Assembly: GCF_000821085.1 (NCBI RefSeq)
Contig: NZ_CCXR01000001.1
Location: 434,001 to 498,000 of the forward strand
DNA length: 64,000 nucleotides
Direction of reading: 5' to 3'
Source: Bacillus sp. B-jedd
GTDB lineage: Bacteria; Bacillota; Bacilli; Bacillales; Cytobacillaceae
The notes beneath the pieces were generated by a model. It made no database searches. It saw only the letters and a list, made by a program, of their open reading frames with translations, and was not told the origin of the DNA. The translations under genes and the position numbers were made by a program. Shown in pieces: positions 8,687 through 18,149 of this stretch. Position 1 is the stretch's first letter, and every line of letters starts with the position of its first letter.

Positions 8687-9919
8687 TTAAATTGCCCAGT
8701 TGCCCGCGCGGAACACTGGGACGGACTGGCCGTCTTCGGTGATGCCGTCGATATCCATTTCGGCTGAACCAATCATGAAGTCGACGTGAGTGAGGCTTTC
8801 GTTCAAGCCGGCCTCAGCCAGTTGTTCGGAGTTCATCTTTTTTCCACCTTCAATACAGAACGCATACGCGCTGCCGATGGCGAGATGGTTTGACGCATTT
8901 TCATCAAATAGCGTGTTGAAGAACAATACATTTGATTGGGAAATCGGCGAATCGTATGGGACGAGAGCCACTTCTCCAAGATAATGCGAGCCTTCGTCGG
9001 TTTCCACTAGCCTTTTCAAAATTTCCTCGCCCTGCTCGGCTTTTACATCGACAATCTTCCCATTCTGGAAAGTGATGCTGAAGTTGTCGATGATGTTGCC
9101 GCCGTAGCTGAGCGGCTTCGTGCTGGCAACAACGCCGTTTACGCCTGTCTTCAATGGCACAGTGAAGACTTCTTCTGTCGGCATGTTGGCCATGAATTCA
9201 ACGCCTTGTTCATTGATGCTTCCTGCACCGACCCAAAGATGCGTTTTTGGAAGCTCGATAGTCAAGTCGGTTCCAGGTGCCTTGTAATGAAGGAACTTAA
9301 AGTGTTTTTCATTCAGGACGCGCACCTTTTCGTGTAAGGTTTCGTCATGCTGTTTCCAGGCAAGGACAGGATCCTCGCTGTCGACACGGACCGCCGTGAA
9401 GATTGCGTCCCAAAGCTTTTCAACCTGCTCGGATTCAGGCGCATCCGGGAATACTTTCGCTGCCCAATCAGGGGAAGCGGCCGCGATGACTGTCCAGCTG
9501 ACCTTGTCTGACTGAATCATCCTTCGGTAATTGGCTAGAGCTGTGCCAGCTGCCTTCTGGAAGTTGGAAATGCGCTGTGGCTGGATGCCTTTCAGAAGAT
9601 CGGGGCTTGAAGAAACGATTGACATGAAAGCCGCGCCGTTTTCGGCAAGATCCTCGATTTCCTTTGCACGCCATTTCGGATATTCATTGAACGATTCCTC
9701 AGGAGCAAGCTCGTATTTCAGGCGGGATACCGTGTCGTCCGTCCAATTGACAACAACATTATATGCGCCTGCTTCGTATGCCTTTTTCGTCGCAGCCCTC
9801 ACAAAATCCACCGCATCTAGGGTGGCGTTCATAACCAGTGTCTGGCCCGGCTGCACGTTAACGCCAACCTTGACCGCAAGCTCTGCGTACTTTTCCAACC
9901 GTGTTTGAAAATCACTCAT
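8687..9919 (-). CDS. ampS: M29-family metal-dependent aminopeptidase (AmpS)
   Basis: A 410-residue thermophilic-aminopeptidase-type (M29) enzyme. The N-terminal part has the NVQPGQTLVMNA segment, and the metal-site region contains GSINEQGVEFMANMPTEEVFT and the C-terminal LTHVDFMIGSAEMDIDG. These enzymes use two Co/Zn ions to remove N-terminal residues from peptides in the cytoplasm. The ATG at 9919 has AGAGGT upstream. It is a single-gene unit between two repeat arrays, with its own terminator. Length fits the family (about 410). Confidence 0.93.
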   Translation of the reverse strand: MSDFQTRLEKYAELAVKVGVNVQPGQTLVMNATLDAVDFVRAATKKAYEAGAYNVVVNWTDDTVSRLKYELAPEESFNEYPKWRAKEIEDLAENGAAFMSIVSSSPDLLKGIQPQRISNFQKAAGTALANYRRMIQSDKVSWTVIAAASPDWAAKVFPDAPESEQVEKLWDAIFTAVRVDSEDPVLAWKQHDETLHEKVRVLNEKHFKFLHYKAPGTDLTIELPKTHLWVGAGSINEQGVEFMANMPTEEVFTVPLKTGVNGVVASTKPLSYGGNIIDNFSITFQNGKIVDVKAEQGEEILKRLVETDEGSHYLGEVALVPYDSPISQSNVLFFNTLFDENASNHLAIGSAYAFCIEGGKKMNSEQLAEAGLNESLTHVDFMIGSAEMDIDGITEDGQSVPVFRAGNWAI

Positions 9920-10017
9920 CGTATGTACCTCTCTTCCTATTTCGTCTTCCTCAGTTTAGCGCTTTTTTGGAAAAAAAAGAAATAAAAACACACTGAAGTT
10001 TCTGAAAATGTTTTTAA

Positions 10018-10672
10018 GTTGAGCTGCGGTCGATGAGGGGAGTTCTATTCGACTGTAACTTCATCAAAATCGAGCTGTGGTCGATAAGAGGAGTTCTATT
10101 CGACCGTAGCTTCGAAAAAATAGGGCTGCAGTCGATAAGAGGAGTTCTATTCGACCGTAGCTTCGAAAAAATAGGACTGCGGTCGATAAGAGGAATTCTA
10201 TTCGACTTTAACTCCGGAAAAAAAGAGCTGCGGTCGATAAGATGAGTTCTATTCGACCGTAGCATCGTAAAAATCGAGCTGCGGTCGATAAGATGAGTTC
10301 TATTCGACCGTAGCATCGGAAAAATGGAGCTGCGGTCGATAAGAGGAGTTCTATTCGACCGTAGCATCGGAAAAATGGAGCTGCGGTCGATAAGAGGAGT
10401 TCTATTCGACTGTAGCATCGGAAAAATGGAGCTGCGGTCGATAAGTGGAGTTCTATTCGACCGTAGCATCGGAAAAATAGGACTGCGGTCGATAAGAGGA
10501 GTTCTATTCGACCCTAGCTTCAAAAAAATAGAACTGCGGTCGATAAGATGATTCCTATTCGACTGTAGCATCTGAAAAATGGAGCTGCGGTCGATAAGAT
10601 GAGTTCTATTCGATCGTAGCTTTGGAAAAATCGAGCCACGGTCGTTAACAGAATTTCTATTCGACCGTTGCC
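10018..10672. repeat. Tandem palindromic array C (CGGTCGA type), 51-base period
   Basis: About 13 units in register at 51 bases, each of the form GCTGCGGTCGATAAG..GAGTTCTATTCGACCGTAGC plus a short linker with AAAAAT. The arms CGGTCGA and TCGACCG pair. Because 51 is divisible by three, open frames persist on both strands and encode meaningless 17-residue repeats. I treat these as non-coding. Confidence 0.92.
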
Positions 10673-10687
10673 GAGAGAATGTTGCAA

Positions 10688-10713
10688 AACAAAAACAGCA
10701 GGCGCGTGCCTAC
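10688..10713 (-). terminator. Terminator of the 36-residue gene
   Basis: On the minus strand CAGTAGGC pairs with GCCTGCTG (one G-U pair) and is followed by TTTTTGTTTTG. The stem overlaps the stop codon. Confidence 0.75.
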
Positions 10714-10820
10714 TGCTCAACATCGTTATAAAGCTTAATATTTAGGTATATGCCCCAGGAAAACAGCGATGCGAAAGCGATGATTCCCGATAGCGTAGTA
10801 GGGGACATCCAATCCATCAT
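10710..10820 (-). CDS. Short membrane protein, 36 residues
   Basis: A short frame starting MMDWMSPTTLSG, then a hydrophobic stretch (IIAFASLFSWGIYL) and a polar tail ending NDVEQ. A ribosome site (GGGAAGGTGG) lies just before the ATG at 10820, and an intrinsic terminator overlaps the stop, so the unit looks like a real gene and not chance. One transmembrane helix is predicted by eye. Function unknown; I do not recognise a family. Confidence 0.6.
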   Translation of the reverse strand: MMDWMSPTTLSGIIAFASLFSWGIYLNIKLYNDVEQ

Positions 10821-10923
10821 TTCCACCTTCCCAACGTGGTAAAGTATCTGTTAAAAAAAGTATACGCCTGTTTTTTCTATTATTCAATAAAAGTTCATTA
10901 ATTATTCAAACTTTTATATTGAC

Positions 10924-10959
10924 AAAAAACGCAAGCCCGATAAAGGAGGGCCTGCGTTT
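10924..10959 (-). terminator. Terminator of the rocB-like gene
   Basis: On the minus strand AAACGCAGGCCC pairs with GGGCTTGCGTTT, followed by TTTTGTC. Confidence 0.75.
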
Positions 10960-10972
10960 AAGAAATTCATAA

Positions 10973-12559
10973 TTATGAAATTTTGAAAGTATGCTGGACG
11001 AGCTTTTCAAGCAAGTCCGGCAAGGTCCCGAAGGAAAACTCGAGTTCAAGCCGCTCCGTTTTCTGATGCGGGTCAGCACCATAAGGGCCAAGGTTGAACA
11101 CTGGCATATCGAGCTCTTTAATTAAATCGAACGGGATGGTGTACCCGTTGTTGTAAAGAGGCATGTTGCCGGCGAGCAGCCTGGCATCCATTTCCGAAGT
11201 AGCGGAGGTCGCGTAACTTAAATCGCACAGTCCCTGGAAGAACTTCCTTTCCTGGATTTCACTGTTTTCACTTTTGACAAAAGCGGCCAGGGATTGAACG
11301 AGTTCTGAATTCCTGGATGAAACAGCCGGGTAGAAGGGAGGGCTGAAATAGAACACGATGAACGGCTTCTTTTCAATAAAAGAAGCAAACTGCTGGACGA
11401 TTTTCAGGCTTTTGCCACGCTCGTCCTCTTCAGTGGCGGCAAGGAGCGTTGTTGAAATAAGTTCTTCCGCCTGTTCCGCACCAATTGATTTCACAGCTTC
11501 GGCATAAAGCTCTTCCCATGTGTAAACATCAATCGTAAACGGAAGCCCTTTTACCCCGGCCAGCTCCGCCTTTTCCCGGTAGTGCTCGAGAGCCTTGTCT
11601 GCAGCTCTGCGGGCAGCAGCGAGGATTCCCTCCGCCAGTTCGCCGGGCGATTTCTCCATGAACAAAAGATTGTACATCGACACCGCCGCAGTCGGCGTCT
11701 GGACATTATAGAATTCCTTTAAATCTCTCATCATCAGATTGGTGAGCGCCGCGGTCTGTTCCCCGCCGATCGTTTCGGAAAACTCACTGTTCAATTCTAA
11801 TTCCATTGTGAGCGCCGCCGCCATCAGCGAGGCATTCAGGCCGGCGAACGGTTCCCCGACGTGTGTTTCCTGGCCGGCAAAATAAAAGCTGGGCATCATT
11901 TTGCCAATCGTCCCGGTGTACATGTATTTATTTGTATCGTGGGGATGCTCCTTGAAGGACGGCTCGGTGTTCAGGCAGAGGACATACTCAAGTCCCATTT
12001 CCTCCTTCAGATGGAGGATTTCTTCAATCGCCTTCAGCATCCCTTTGGAACTCACTTCTTCATCGGAAACAGTAATAAAGAGAAGATTTCCGTCAATTTC
12101 CCCTTGAGCTGCTCGTTCCAGTAAAGACATCTGCGCGACAATCCCGGCTTTCATATCCATCGCGCCGCGGCCGAACACCCAGTCACCGGACTGGAATTCT
12201 TCACGGAATGTCTCGGGCAAAAGCTCAGGGTCCTCGTGATAAATCTCAGTCAGCTTTTCCACATTGAAGGCATATTCCTTCAGCTGGCCATAATCCTCAA
12301 CGCCGACAACATCGAAATGGCTGATCATGACAATCGTTTTCTTTGTCCCTTGCTTTTCGATGAACGCTCTCAGGTAAGCTCCGTCAGGTGAATGATATAC
12401 ATTTATATGGTCGGGATGATCCTGAAAGTAAGGGAGGTTTTTCAATTCAAGCGCAAGCAAATCCGGAAAAATGGTTTCCGACTCTGTCCCGCTTACACTC
12501 GGAATCCCGACGAGCCGGGATAATACATCCAATAATTGCTGTTTTGACTGCCAAATCAT
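10973..12559 (-). CDS. rocB: RocB-like M20-family metallohydrolase
   Basis: A 528-residue M20/M25/M40 peptidase-like protein most like RocB, an arginine-utilisation protein whose exact reaction is not settled. The metal-site motifs are visible: ISHFDVVG (about residue 80), GRGAMDMKAG (about 133) and TVSDEEVSSKG. It is longer than typical M20 enzymes (about 400), as RocB is. The ATG at 12559 is preferred over the GTG at 12562 by its distance from GAGGGGG. It lies 14 bases after an MFS transporter gene, so the pair probably imports and hydrolyses one amide or amino-acid-derived substrate. Confidence 0.85.
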   Translation of the reverse strand: MIWQSKQQLLDVLSRLVGIPSVSGTESETIFPDLLALELKNLPYFQDHPDHINVYHSPDGAYLRAFIEKQGTKKTIVMISHFDVVGVEDYGQLKEYAFNVEKLTEIYHEDPELLPETFREEFQSGDWVFGRGAMDMKAGIVAQMSLLERAAQGEIDGNLLFITVSDEEVSSKGMLKAIEEILHLKEEMGLEYVLCLNTEPSFKEHPHDTNKYMYTGTIGKMMPSFYFAGQETHVGEPFAGLNASLMAAALTMELELNSEFSETIGGEQTAALTNLMMRDLKEFYNVQTPTAAVSMYNLLFMEKSPGELAEGILAAARRAADKALEHYREKAELAGVKGLPFTIDVYTWEELYAEAVKSIGAEQAEELISTTLLAATEEDERGKSLKIVQQFASFIEKKPFIVFYFSPPFYPAVSSRNSELVQSLAAFVKSENSEIQERKFFQGLCDLSYATSATSEMDARLLAGNMPLYNNGYTIPFDLIKELDMPVFNLGPYGADPHQKTERLELEFSFGTLPDLLEKLVQHTFKIS

Positions 12560-12573
12560 CACAACGTCCCCCT

Positions 12574-13842
12574 CTAAGCCGAAGCCTCTTTTTGTTTATC
12601 ATAACTCCTAAAGGTCATCCAGTAAAAGCCCGCACTTAACAGTGACAGCAGGCAAAGCGTAATAAATGTCCAGTCATAGCCGATCCATTCCGTCAGCGGG
12701 ATCGACAGCGGCGCAATTGTCCGGCCGATTGTATAGCGAAGGCTCGCCGCGGCGAAATACTGCCCGCGGAGATGCTCCGGCGCGAGCTTGGAAACGAAGC
12801 CTTGCTGGATGCCCGCCGATGCCAGTTCCCCGAGCGTGAAAACCATCATCGCAAAAATAAGACCCCAAATCCAGGCGGTCTGCCCGAACATGATAATCGA
12901 GATGGCATATAAAATCGCCGATGCCATGAACACATTTCGCTCATTGAAACGGTTCATCCATCTCGTTACAACGACCGTAAACAGGGCGACCAAGAGGCCG
13001 TTTTCCGATAAAATAATCCCGAAAGCCTGCTCACCATCGACCCTAAACGTCCAATCCCCGAAGCTGAGCATCGTTTGATTTTGGACGAACTCCTTCATAT
13101 AAACAGGGAACAGCAAATCAAGCTGCATGAACGTCTGCGAAAGAAGGATGCCGGCAATGATGAATAACAGGAACGTCCGGTCCCTCATGATGACACCGTA
13201 ATCCTTGAACTGAGTTTGCAGAGCGTGATACCATTTGCCGACCGGTCCTGCCGAAATGGACATTTGCACAGGCAGCGTTTCCCGCGTCCATTTTGCGAGA
13301 ATGAAAGAAAGAAGAAGGCCAATCAAGCCTGACACAAGCAAAACCTCGAACGGATACTTGACGAAAAAAATCGCTCCAAGAATTGGCCCGACGACAACAG
13401 AAATATTGATTGATGTATAAAAGATAGCGAAAACGTTGCTCCGGTCCTTTTCCGGCACGAGGTCGGCGACCATCGCCTGGCTCGCTGGCCAATAGAATGA
13501 ACCGAAAACCCCCGCAAGCGTGAAACAGGTAAAGCCAAGCACAGGCGAGTCAAGCCATGGCGACTGCGCGATTCCGAATACGAGAAATGACAGCCCCTGG
13601 CCGGCAGCCGACAGGACCATCATCCGTTTCCGCCCGAACCGGTCCGCGCAATAACCGCCCAGCAAGTTCGCGGCAACCGAGAAAACCTGCGAGAAAATGA
13701 GTAGCAGCCCTGCCTTGCTTTTCCCGAATTCCCCGGCAAAATAAATCGTTAAAAACGGAAAGAACATCCAAAACATTGTATTCATCAAGGCTTCAGCGGC
13801 AAGCCTCACCCTTAAATTCGTATCCCAATCCCTAAGCCTCAT
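12574..13842 (-). CDS. MFS transporter, drug-efflux-like
   Basis: A 422-residue major facilitator protein with about 12 transmembrane helices and the loop motif GGYCADRFGRKRMM between helices 2 and 3. It is related to the YttB/YqjV-like MDR family. The start is one of two adjacent ATGs (13845 or 13842); the second has better spacing to GGAG. It is the first gene of an operon with the RocB-like hydrolase, which suggests uptake or export linked to amino acid metabolism, but the substrate is not evident. Confidence 0.85.
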   Translation of the reverse strand: MRLRDWDTNLRVRLAAEALMNTMFWMFFPFLTIYFAGEFGKSKAGLLLIFSQVFSVAANLLGGYCADRFGRKRMMVLSAAGQGLSFLVFGIAQSPWLDSPVLGFTCFTLAGVFGSFYWPASQAMVADLVPEKDRSNVFAIFYTSINISVVVGPILGAIFFVKYPFEVLLVSGLIGLLLSFILAKWTRETLPVQMSISAGPVGKWYHALQTQFKDYGVIMRDRTFLLFIIAGILLSQTFMQLDLLFPVYMKEFVQNQTMLSFGDWTFRVDGEQAFGIILSENGLLVALFTVVVTRWMNRFNERNVFMASAILYAISIIMFGQTAWIWGLIFAMMVFTLGELASAGIQQGFVSKLAPEHLRGQYFAAASLRYTIGRTIAPLSIPLTEWIGYDWTFITLCLLSLLSAGFYWMTFRSYDKQKEASA

Positions 13843-13973
13843 CATAAATCTCCATTTCTATAAAAATACAGCTAAGCAATGCCACTATCATACTATTTGG
13901 AAGGAAGGGTTTTCAAGATTGCCAGTGGGCCTTATTGTGCAATAAAGTAAGAATAAAGAGGGAGACGATCGAG

Positions 13974-14339
13974 ATGCAAAGACTGAAACTATGGGCAAAA
14001 AAACTTAAAAAGCACATCATGATCCTTTATTTCGCAGTTAAAGATCCGCGAACCCCTTGGTATGCCAAAGGTTTTGCGGCGCTGGTAGCAGCCTATGCAC
14101 TTAGCCCGATCGACCTGATTCCTGACTTTATTCCGGTCCTCGGCTATTTGGATGATGTAATTCTGTTGCCGATTGGTATTTGGTTCGCCCTGAAACTTAT
14201 CCCAGCAGAGGTACGCCTGGATGCCGCCTCAAAAGCGGATAATGCCGAAAAGCCAGTCAGTAAAGCGGGCGCAGTGTTCATCATCATACTCTGGATTATT
14301 GGGATCGCCGCCCTTGCCGCTCTAATATTGAACCGATAA
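13974..14339 (+). CDS. YkvA-like DUF1232 membrane protein
   Basis: A 121-residue protein with the DUF1232 signature: WYAKGFAALVAAYALSPIDL followed by IPDFIPVLGYLDD and a hydrophobic stretch, then a C-terminal transmembrane helix. The ATG at 13974 has AGAGGGA upstream; the TTG at 13935 does not. Function of the family is unknown. A 10-base hairpin (CATGGACAAA with TTTGTCCATG, 14344-14390) lies just downstream but lacks a T-run. Confidence 0.85.
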   Translation: MQRLKLWAKKLKKHIMILYFAVKDPRTPWYAKGFAALVAAYALSPIDLIPDFIPVLGYLDDVILLPIGIWFALKLIPAEVRLDAASKADNAEKPVSKAGAVFIIILWIIGIAALAALILNR

Positions 14340-14446
14340 ACTTACATGGACAAAGCACCATTTTTCAAAAAAGCAGGGGTTTGTCCATGCAAAATCTCCT
14401 CCTTTTCATATGTTGAATTATCGACATGAAAAGGGGGTGAAACAAT

Positions 14447-14725
14447 ATGGCAAGAATCAAAAAATCCCAAGCTCCACAACAACCTCCTCAAACCCAGTGT
14501 CCTGAGGGCTGCTGTACAGGCGATGAAATCCTGTGTATTTCCATTCCTTGTCCGATTTCCATCGTCCTACTTGGCCTGGACCTCCAACTGGAGCTTCCAT
14601 GTATCCGCCTTAGCACAGTAAACGGCCTCACTGCAGGACAGACACAGCAAATTCTTGGCGTCCTCGCCAACCTGCTCGGCGCACTCGGAAGCATTTCCGC
14701 GGCAGAAGCAGCGGACGAACAATAA
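14447..14725 (+). CDS. Cysteine-containing small protein, possibly spore-associated
   Basis: A 92-residue protein. The N-terminus is basic and Pro/Gln-rich, followed by a Cys cluster (CPEGCCTGDEILCISIPCP) and a hydrophobic C-terminal half with LLGALGSISAAEAA. AAGGGGGTGA precedes the ATG. Small Cys-rich proteins of this kind in Bacillaceae are often spore-coat or exosporium proteins, but nothing in the sequence proves it. It is monocistronic with a strong terminator. Confidence 0.65.
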   Translation: MARIKKSQAPQQPPQTQCPEGCCTGDEILCISIPCPISIVLLGLDLQLELPCIRLSTVNGLTAGQTQQILGVLANLLGALGSISAAEAADEQ

Positions 14726-14763
14726 GGGAAGTACCCGATGCAAATTGGGACAAGCTCCCAATG

Positions 14764-14800
14764 GAGAGCTTAACGTTTGAACGTTAAGCTCTTTATTTTT
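14764..14800 (+). terminator. Terminator after the Cys-rich gene
   Basis: A perfect 12-base stem, AGAGCTTAACGT with ACGTTAAGCTCT around TTGA, followed by TTATTTTT. A second small hairpin (TTGGGA/TCCCAA) precedes it. Confidence 0.85.
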
Positions 14801-14870
14801 GAAAAGGAATTGCTAAAAGTGTAAAATTACACTATATTTAAACTGTTCGACGAGTTTAGGAGGGATGCGG

Positions 14871-15176
14871 ATGGACAAGTTCTCAAAATATATACTTCTA
14901 TCAATTTTTACCGGCGCATTAGGCCTGGTGATTACCTTGAATATTGAAGAGTGGATGCGCTGGGATGGGCAAGTAAATAAAGTGTTGCTGGTTTTGGGAG
15001 CGGCTGTGTCATTGCTATTTATTCTATCTTCCTTGTATAGTCTCCGCAGGGCGTATTTGTCAGGGCGGAAAAACAAAGTCCGAGCCATCGTTTCAACCGC
15101 TGCCGCCCTTTTACCGATTTGTACTCTAATCCTCAATGCAGCTGTAATATGGGTTTGGTTTTTTAAAGATATTTAG
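14871..15176 (+). CDS. Hypothetical membrane protein
   Basis: A 101-residue protein with three hydrophobic segments (about residues 6-22, 35-55 and 72-95). The start at 14871 is 6-7 bases after TAGGAGGG; the ATG at 14865 is too close. No family recognised. It precedes a VOC-family gene by 41 bases and may be co-transcribed. Confidence 0.65.
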   Translation: MDKFSKYILLSIFTGALGLVITLNIEEWMRWDGQVNKVLLVLGAAVSLLFILSSLYSLRRAYLSGRKNKVRAIVSTAAALLPICTLILNAAVIWVWFFKDI

Positions 15177-15217
15177 AAAGTTTTTTCGCAAAATTACACG
15201 ATATTGGAGGGGATACT

Positions 15218-15613
15218 TTGTCGCAAGGCCTGATTCATCACATAGAAATATATGTTTCGGATTTAAAGAAAACAAAAGAGTTTTGGGGCTGGTTTTTGGA
15301 AGAGCTGGGCTATGAAGCGTTTCAGGAGTGGGAAAGCGGGATAAGCTGGCGGCTAGGGCCGACATACATAGTATTTGTTCAGACTGAGGAAAGGTTTCTG
15401 GACATTCCTTACCATCGCTGCCGGACTGGTTTGAATCATTTGGCGTTTCACGCCAGTTCGCGTGAGCAAGTTGATGAGATGACGAGCAAATTAAAAGAAA
15501 GAGGAGTGAACATCCTTTATTCCGATAAACATCCTTTCGCAGGAGGGGATGAGTATTATGCGGTTTTCTTCGAAGACCCTGACAGAATTAAAGTGGAATT
15601 AGTCGCTCCATAG
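15218..15613 (+). CDS. VOC-superfamily (glyoxalase-like) protein
   Basis: A 131-residue single-unit VOC fold: HHIEIYVSDLKKTKEFWGWFLEELGY at the N-terminus and GLNHLAFHASS..DEYYAVFFEDPDRIKVELV at the C-terminus (segments shown partially). The metal ligands H8, H73-like and the final E are in place. It starts with TTG at 15218 behind GGAGGGG. Relatives include glyoxalases, dioxygenases and resistance proteins; substrate unknown. Confidence 0.85.
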   Translation: MSQGLIHHIEIYVSDLKKTKEFWGWFLEELGYEAFQEWESGISWRLGPTYIVFVQTEERFLDIPYHRCRTGLNHLAFHASSREQVDEMTSKLKERGVNILYSDKHPFAGGDEYYAVFFEDPDRIKVELVAP

Positions 15614-15617
15614 TAAA

Positions 15618-15658
15618 AAGGCAGAGGCACCAAATTGGATTGGTGCTTCTGCCTATGA
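15618..15658 (+). terminator. Terminator of the VOC gene
   Basis: AGGCAGAGGCACCAA pairs with TTGGTGCTTCTGCCT around a 6-base loop. Confidence 0.7.
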
Positions 15659-15671
15659 TAGAAATTTAGCT

Positions 15672-15826
15672 TTTATTGGCGCCTTTTGGAAGGATTTTTC
15701 CTCGCAAAAGTCACCAAGAAGGTCTGTTGGTGCCTTTTCAGAAGATTGTTCTCCCAAAAAGTCGCCAAGAAGGTCCATTGGGCCTTTCTAGAAGTCTTCT
15801 CCCAATAAGGCGCCAATCCATTCAAT
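15672..15826. repeat. Tandem palindromic array F (TTGGCGCC type)
   Basis: Three units with 50-51 base spacing begin TTGGCGCCTTTT, TTGGTGCCTTTT and TTGGGCCTTTCT and end in AAAAGTCGCCAA, AAAAAGTCGCCAA or AAGGCGCCAA. Each pairs end to end. Non-coding; it abuts the 3' end of topB. Confidence 0.75.
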
Positions 15827-15827
15827 T

Positions 15828-17915
15828 TTACTCGTCCTTCTCCAGCGCTTTCTTCAGTAAATCGCCAAGGCTCGTGCCGAAATCTTCTTTCTGGGAGTAC
15901 TTCTGGACGAGCTGTTTTTCCTCGCGCTTATTGACTGCTTTTTTCCGCTCTTCCGCTTTTTCCACCACATTGCATCGGCGGCATTGGAAGTAGGCGCCAG
16001 CTTTGCCTGTGTGAAACTCCATTTTCTTATGGCACTGCGGGCAGCGCCGGTTCGACAGCTTTGGATCCTTCCGTTTCCGGTAGGAGCAGTCGAGGCTTGA
16101 ACAGACTAGGATTCTGCCGTCCTTTGTATTTCTTTCCTTCAGGAACGAGCCGCACTCTGGACATTTGGAGCCGGTCAAGTTCGGCGGGCGGTACGCCTTT
16201 TCGCTCGTCTTGATTTCAGACACCAGCCGCTTCGTCTGCTCACGGATTTTTTTGCCAAAGGCTTTCGGATCTCCTTTTCCTTTCGAAATCCTCTCAAGCT
16301 CTTCTTCCCATTTCGCAGTCAGTTCGGGCGATTTCAAGTCATCGTTTACAAGCTCAATCAGCTGCTTGCCTTTTTGCGTAGGATGGAAGCGGCCATTCTG
16401 GCGTTCAACAACTTCCGTTTCGACAATCCGCTCGATGATTTCCGCGCGTGTCGCCGGCGTGCCGAGGCCGAATTTTTCCATCTGGCCAAGGATGTCTGAT
16501 TCAGAATAACGGGACGGGGGCTCGGTCCACTTCTGGTTAATATTTGCTGCGCTAACGGTCAACTGCTGCCCTTGCTTAAGTGCTGCGACAGCAGGCTTTA
16601 AGGAAACGGATTCGTCCCGGCCGTCGACCTTTTTGAAACCTGGCTCAATCGTCACTGTTTCCCTCGTTGTAAATGTTTCGCCGGCGGCGTCCACTTCAAA
16701 TAACACAGTTTCATATTCATATGCCGGGTAGAATAGCGTCAGGAAGCGGCGGACAATCAGGTCGTAAATTTTGCGTTCATCGGATTCTAGTTCAGACAGG
16801 TTCGGCCGTTCTTCTGTTGGAATGATCGCATGGTGGTCGGTCACTTTTGTGTTATTGAATACCCGCTTGGCCAACACCTGGCTTTTGCCCAAAACAGGCC
16901 TCGCCTCTTCCTTATACGCCCCGGCAATCGCGCCGAGTCGGTCGGCCATCGTCGCCTCCATGTCAGTTGTCAGGTAACGCGAATCCGTCCTAGGATAGGT
17001 GACGAGTTTATATTGCTCATATAGCCTTTGCATCGTATTCAACGTCTTTTTCGCAGAAAAACCGAAGCGCTTGTTGGCGTCCCGCTGCAACTCAGTCAAA
17101 TCGTACGGCAAAGGCTGTGGCTCGGACTTCTTTTTTCGCTCGATTTTTGTAACCGATGCTTTTGCCACTTTAACCTTGCCGGCTATTTCCTCGGCTTTTG
17201 CCCTTTCAAAAAGACGCTTTTCGCCATTCTTCTCCCATTCAAGCGAAAGCGGTCCGGCTGAAGCGGAAATTGTCCAATACTCTTTCGGCTGGAACTTCTG
17301 GATCTGTTCCTCGCGTTCCAACACCATCGCCAAAGTCGGCGTCTGGACACGGCCGGCGGATAGGGGATCCTGGTATTTCGTTGTCAGTGCGCGGGTGACA
17401 TTCAAGCCGATCAGCCAGTCAGCTTCTGCTCGGCAAACAGCTGAATCATACAGACTTTCGAACTGGGAACCCGGCTTCAGCTGGCGGAATCCATCCTTAA
17501 TCGCTTTGTCCGTCTGGGAAGAAATCCACAGCCGCTTGATTGGTTTTCTCCAATTGATTTTCTCAAGAATCCAGCGGGCGACAAGTTCACCTTCACGCCC
17601 CGCGTCCGTCGCGATAATGATCTCGCCAACATCCTTCCGCTTGGCAAGATTTTCGATCGCCTTGAATTGGTGGCTCGTCTGTTTCATGACTTTAATGCCC
17701 ATTTTATCCGGGATAATCGGCAAGTCTTCAAGATTCCAATTCTTGAACTTTGTATCGTAATGCTCAGGCATTTTCAACTCGACCAGATGGCCAAGCGCCC
17801 AAGTGACAATATATTTATCGCCTTCAATATAGCTTTTTGAACTTTGCCTGCAGCCAAGCACCCGGGCAATTTCCCGCCCGACACTCGGTTTCTCGGCAAG
17901 TACCAATGATTTCAC
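15828..17915 (-). CDS. topB: DNA topoisomerase III
   Basis: A 695-residue type IA topoisomerase. The N-terminal Toprim segment begins LVLAEKPSVGREIARVLG, the Toprim acidic motif is ATDAGREGELVARWI, and the active-site Tyr lies in YPRTDSRYL. Two C-terminal zinc ribbons (CPECG..CSSLDCSYRKR and CPQCHKK..CRRC) extend the core. It decatenates DNA and works with RecQ-type helicases. The start GTG at 17915 has AAAGGA at a good distance; the TTG at 17924 is an alternative. Length is close to B. subtilis TopB. Confidence 0.95.
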   Translation of the reverse strand: MKSLVLAEKPSVGREIARVLGCRQSSKSYIEGDKYIVTWALGHLVELKMPEHYDTKFKNWNLEDLPIIPDKMGIKVMKQTSHQFKAIENLAKRKDVGEIIIATDAGREGELVARWILEKINWRKPIKRLWISSQTDKAIKDGFRQLKPGSQFESLYDSAVCRAEADWLIGLNVTRALTTKYQDPLSAGRVQTPTLAMVLEREEQIQKFQPKEYWTISASAGPLSLEWEKNGEKRLFERAKAEEIAGKVKVAKASVTKIERKKKSEPQPLPYDLTELQRDANKRFGFSAKKTLNTMQRLYEQYKLVTYPRTDSRYLTTDMEATMADRLGAIAGAYKEEARPVLGKSQVLAKRVFNNTKVTDHHAIIPTEERPNLSELESDERKIYDLIVRRFLTLFYPAYEYETVLFEVDAAGETFTTRETVTIEPGFKKVDGRDESVSLKPAVAALKQGQQLTVSAANINQKWTEPPSRYSESDILGQMEKFGLGTPATRAEIIERIVETEVVERQNGRFHPTQKGKQLIELVNDDLKSPELTAKWEEELERISKGKGDPKAFGKKIREQTKRLVSEIKTSEKAYRPPNLTGSKCPECGSFLKERNTKDGRILVCSSLDCSYRKRKDPKLSNRRCPQCHKKMEFHTGKAGAYFQCRRCNVVEKAEERKKAVNKREEKQLVQKYSQKEDFGTSLGDLLKKALEKDE

Positions 17916-18149
17916 AGCATTCAATCCTTTCCCTCAAGCTGCTTTTTGCTGTTTTGCAAAATAAGCACCTACTTTAGCCTTTTACAAGTATACCGGAAAA
18001 CCAAGGATTTTTGTAATCAGGCGGCCGGAGGGAAGCATGATATCAGTGGAATTTTAGATTGCTGCTGTGCACTCGGTGTAGGAGTAACGTTTAGTGCATT
18101 TTGAATCCGTTTCTTATATCTAGTAAAACCAATCTCGTTTCGTGAACGC

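Noticed and set aside
10014..10571. Long open frames on both strands with 17-residue repeats (LIDRSSIFPMLRSNRTP type)
   Set aside because: They are produced by the 51-base tandem repeat whose period is a multiple of three. There is no ribosome site or stop-start logic, and both strands are open at once.
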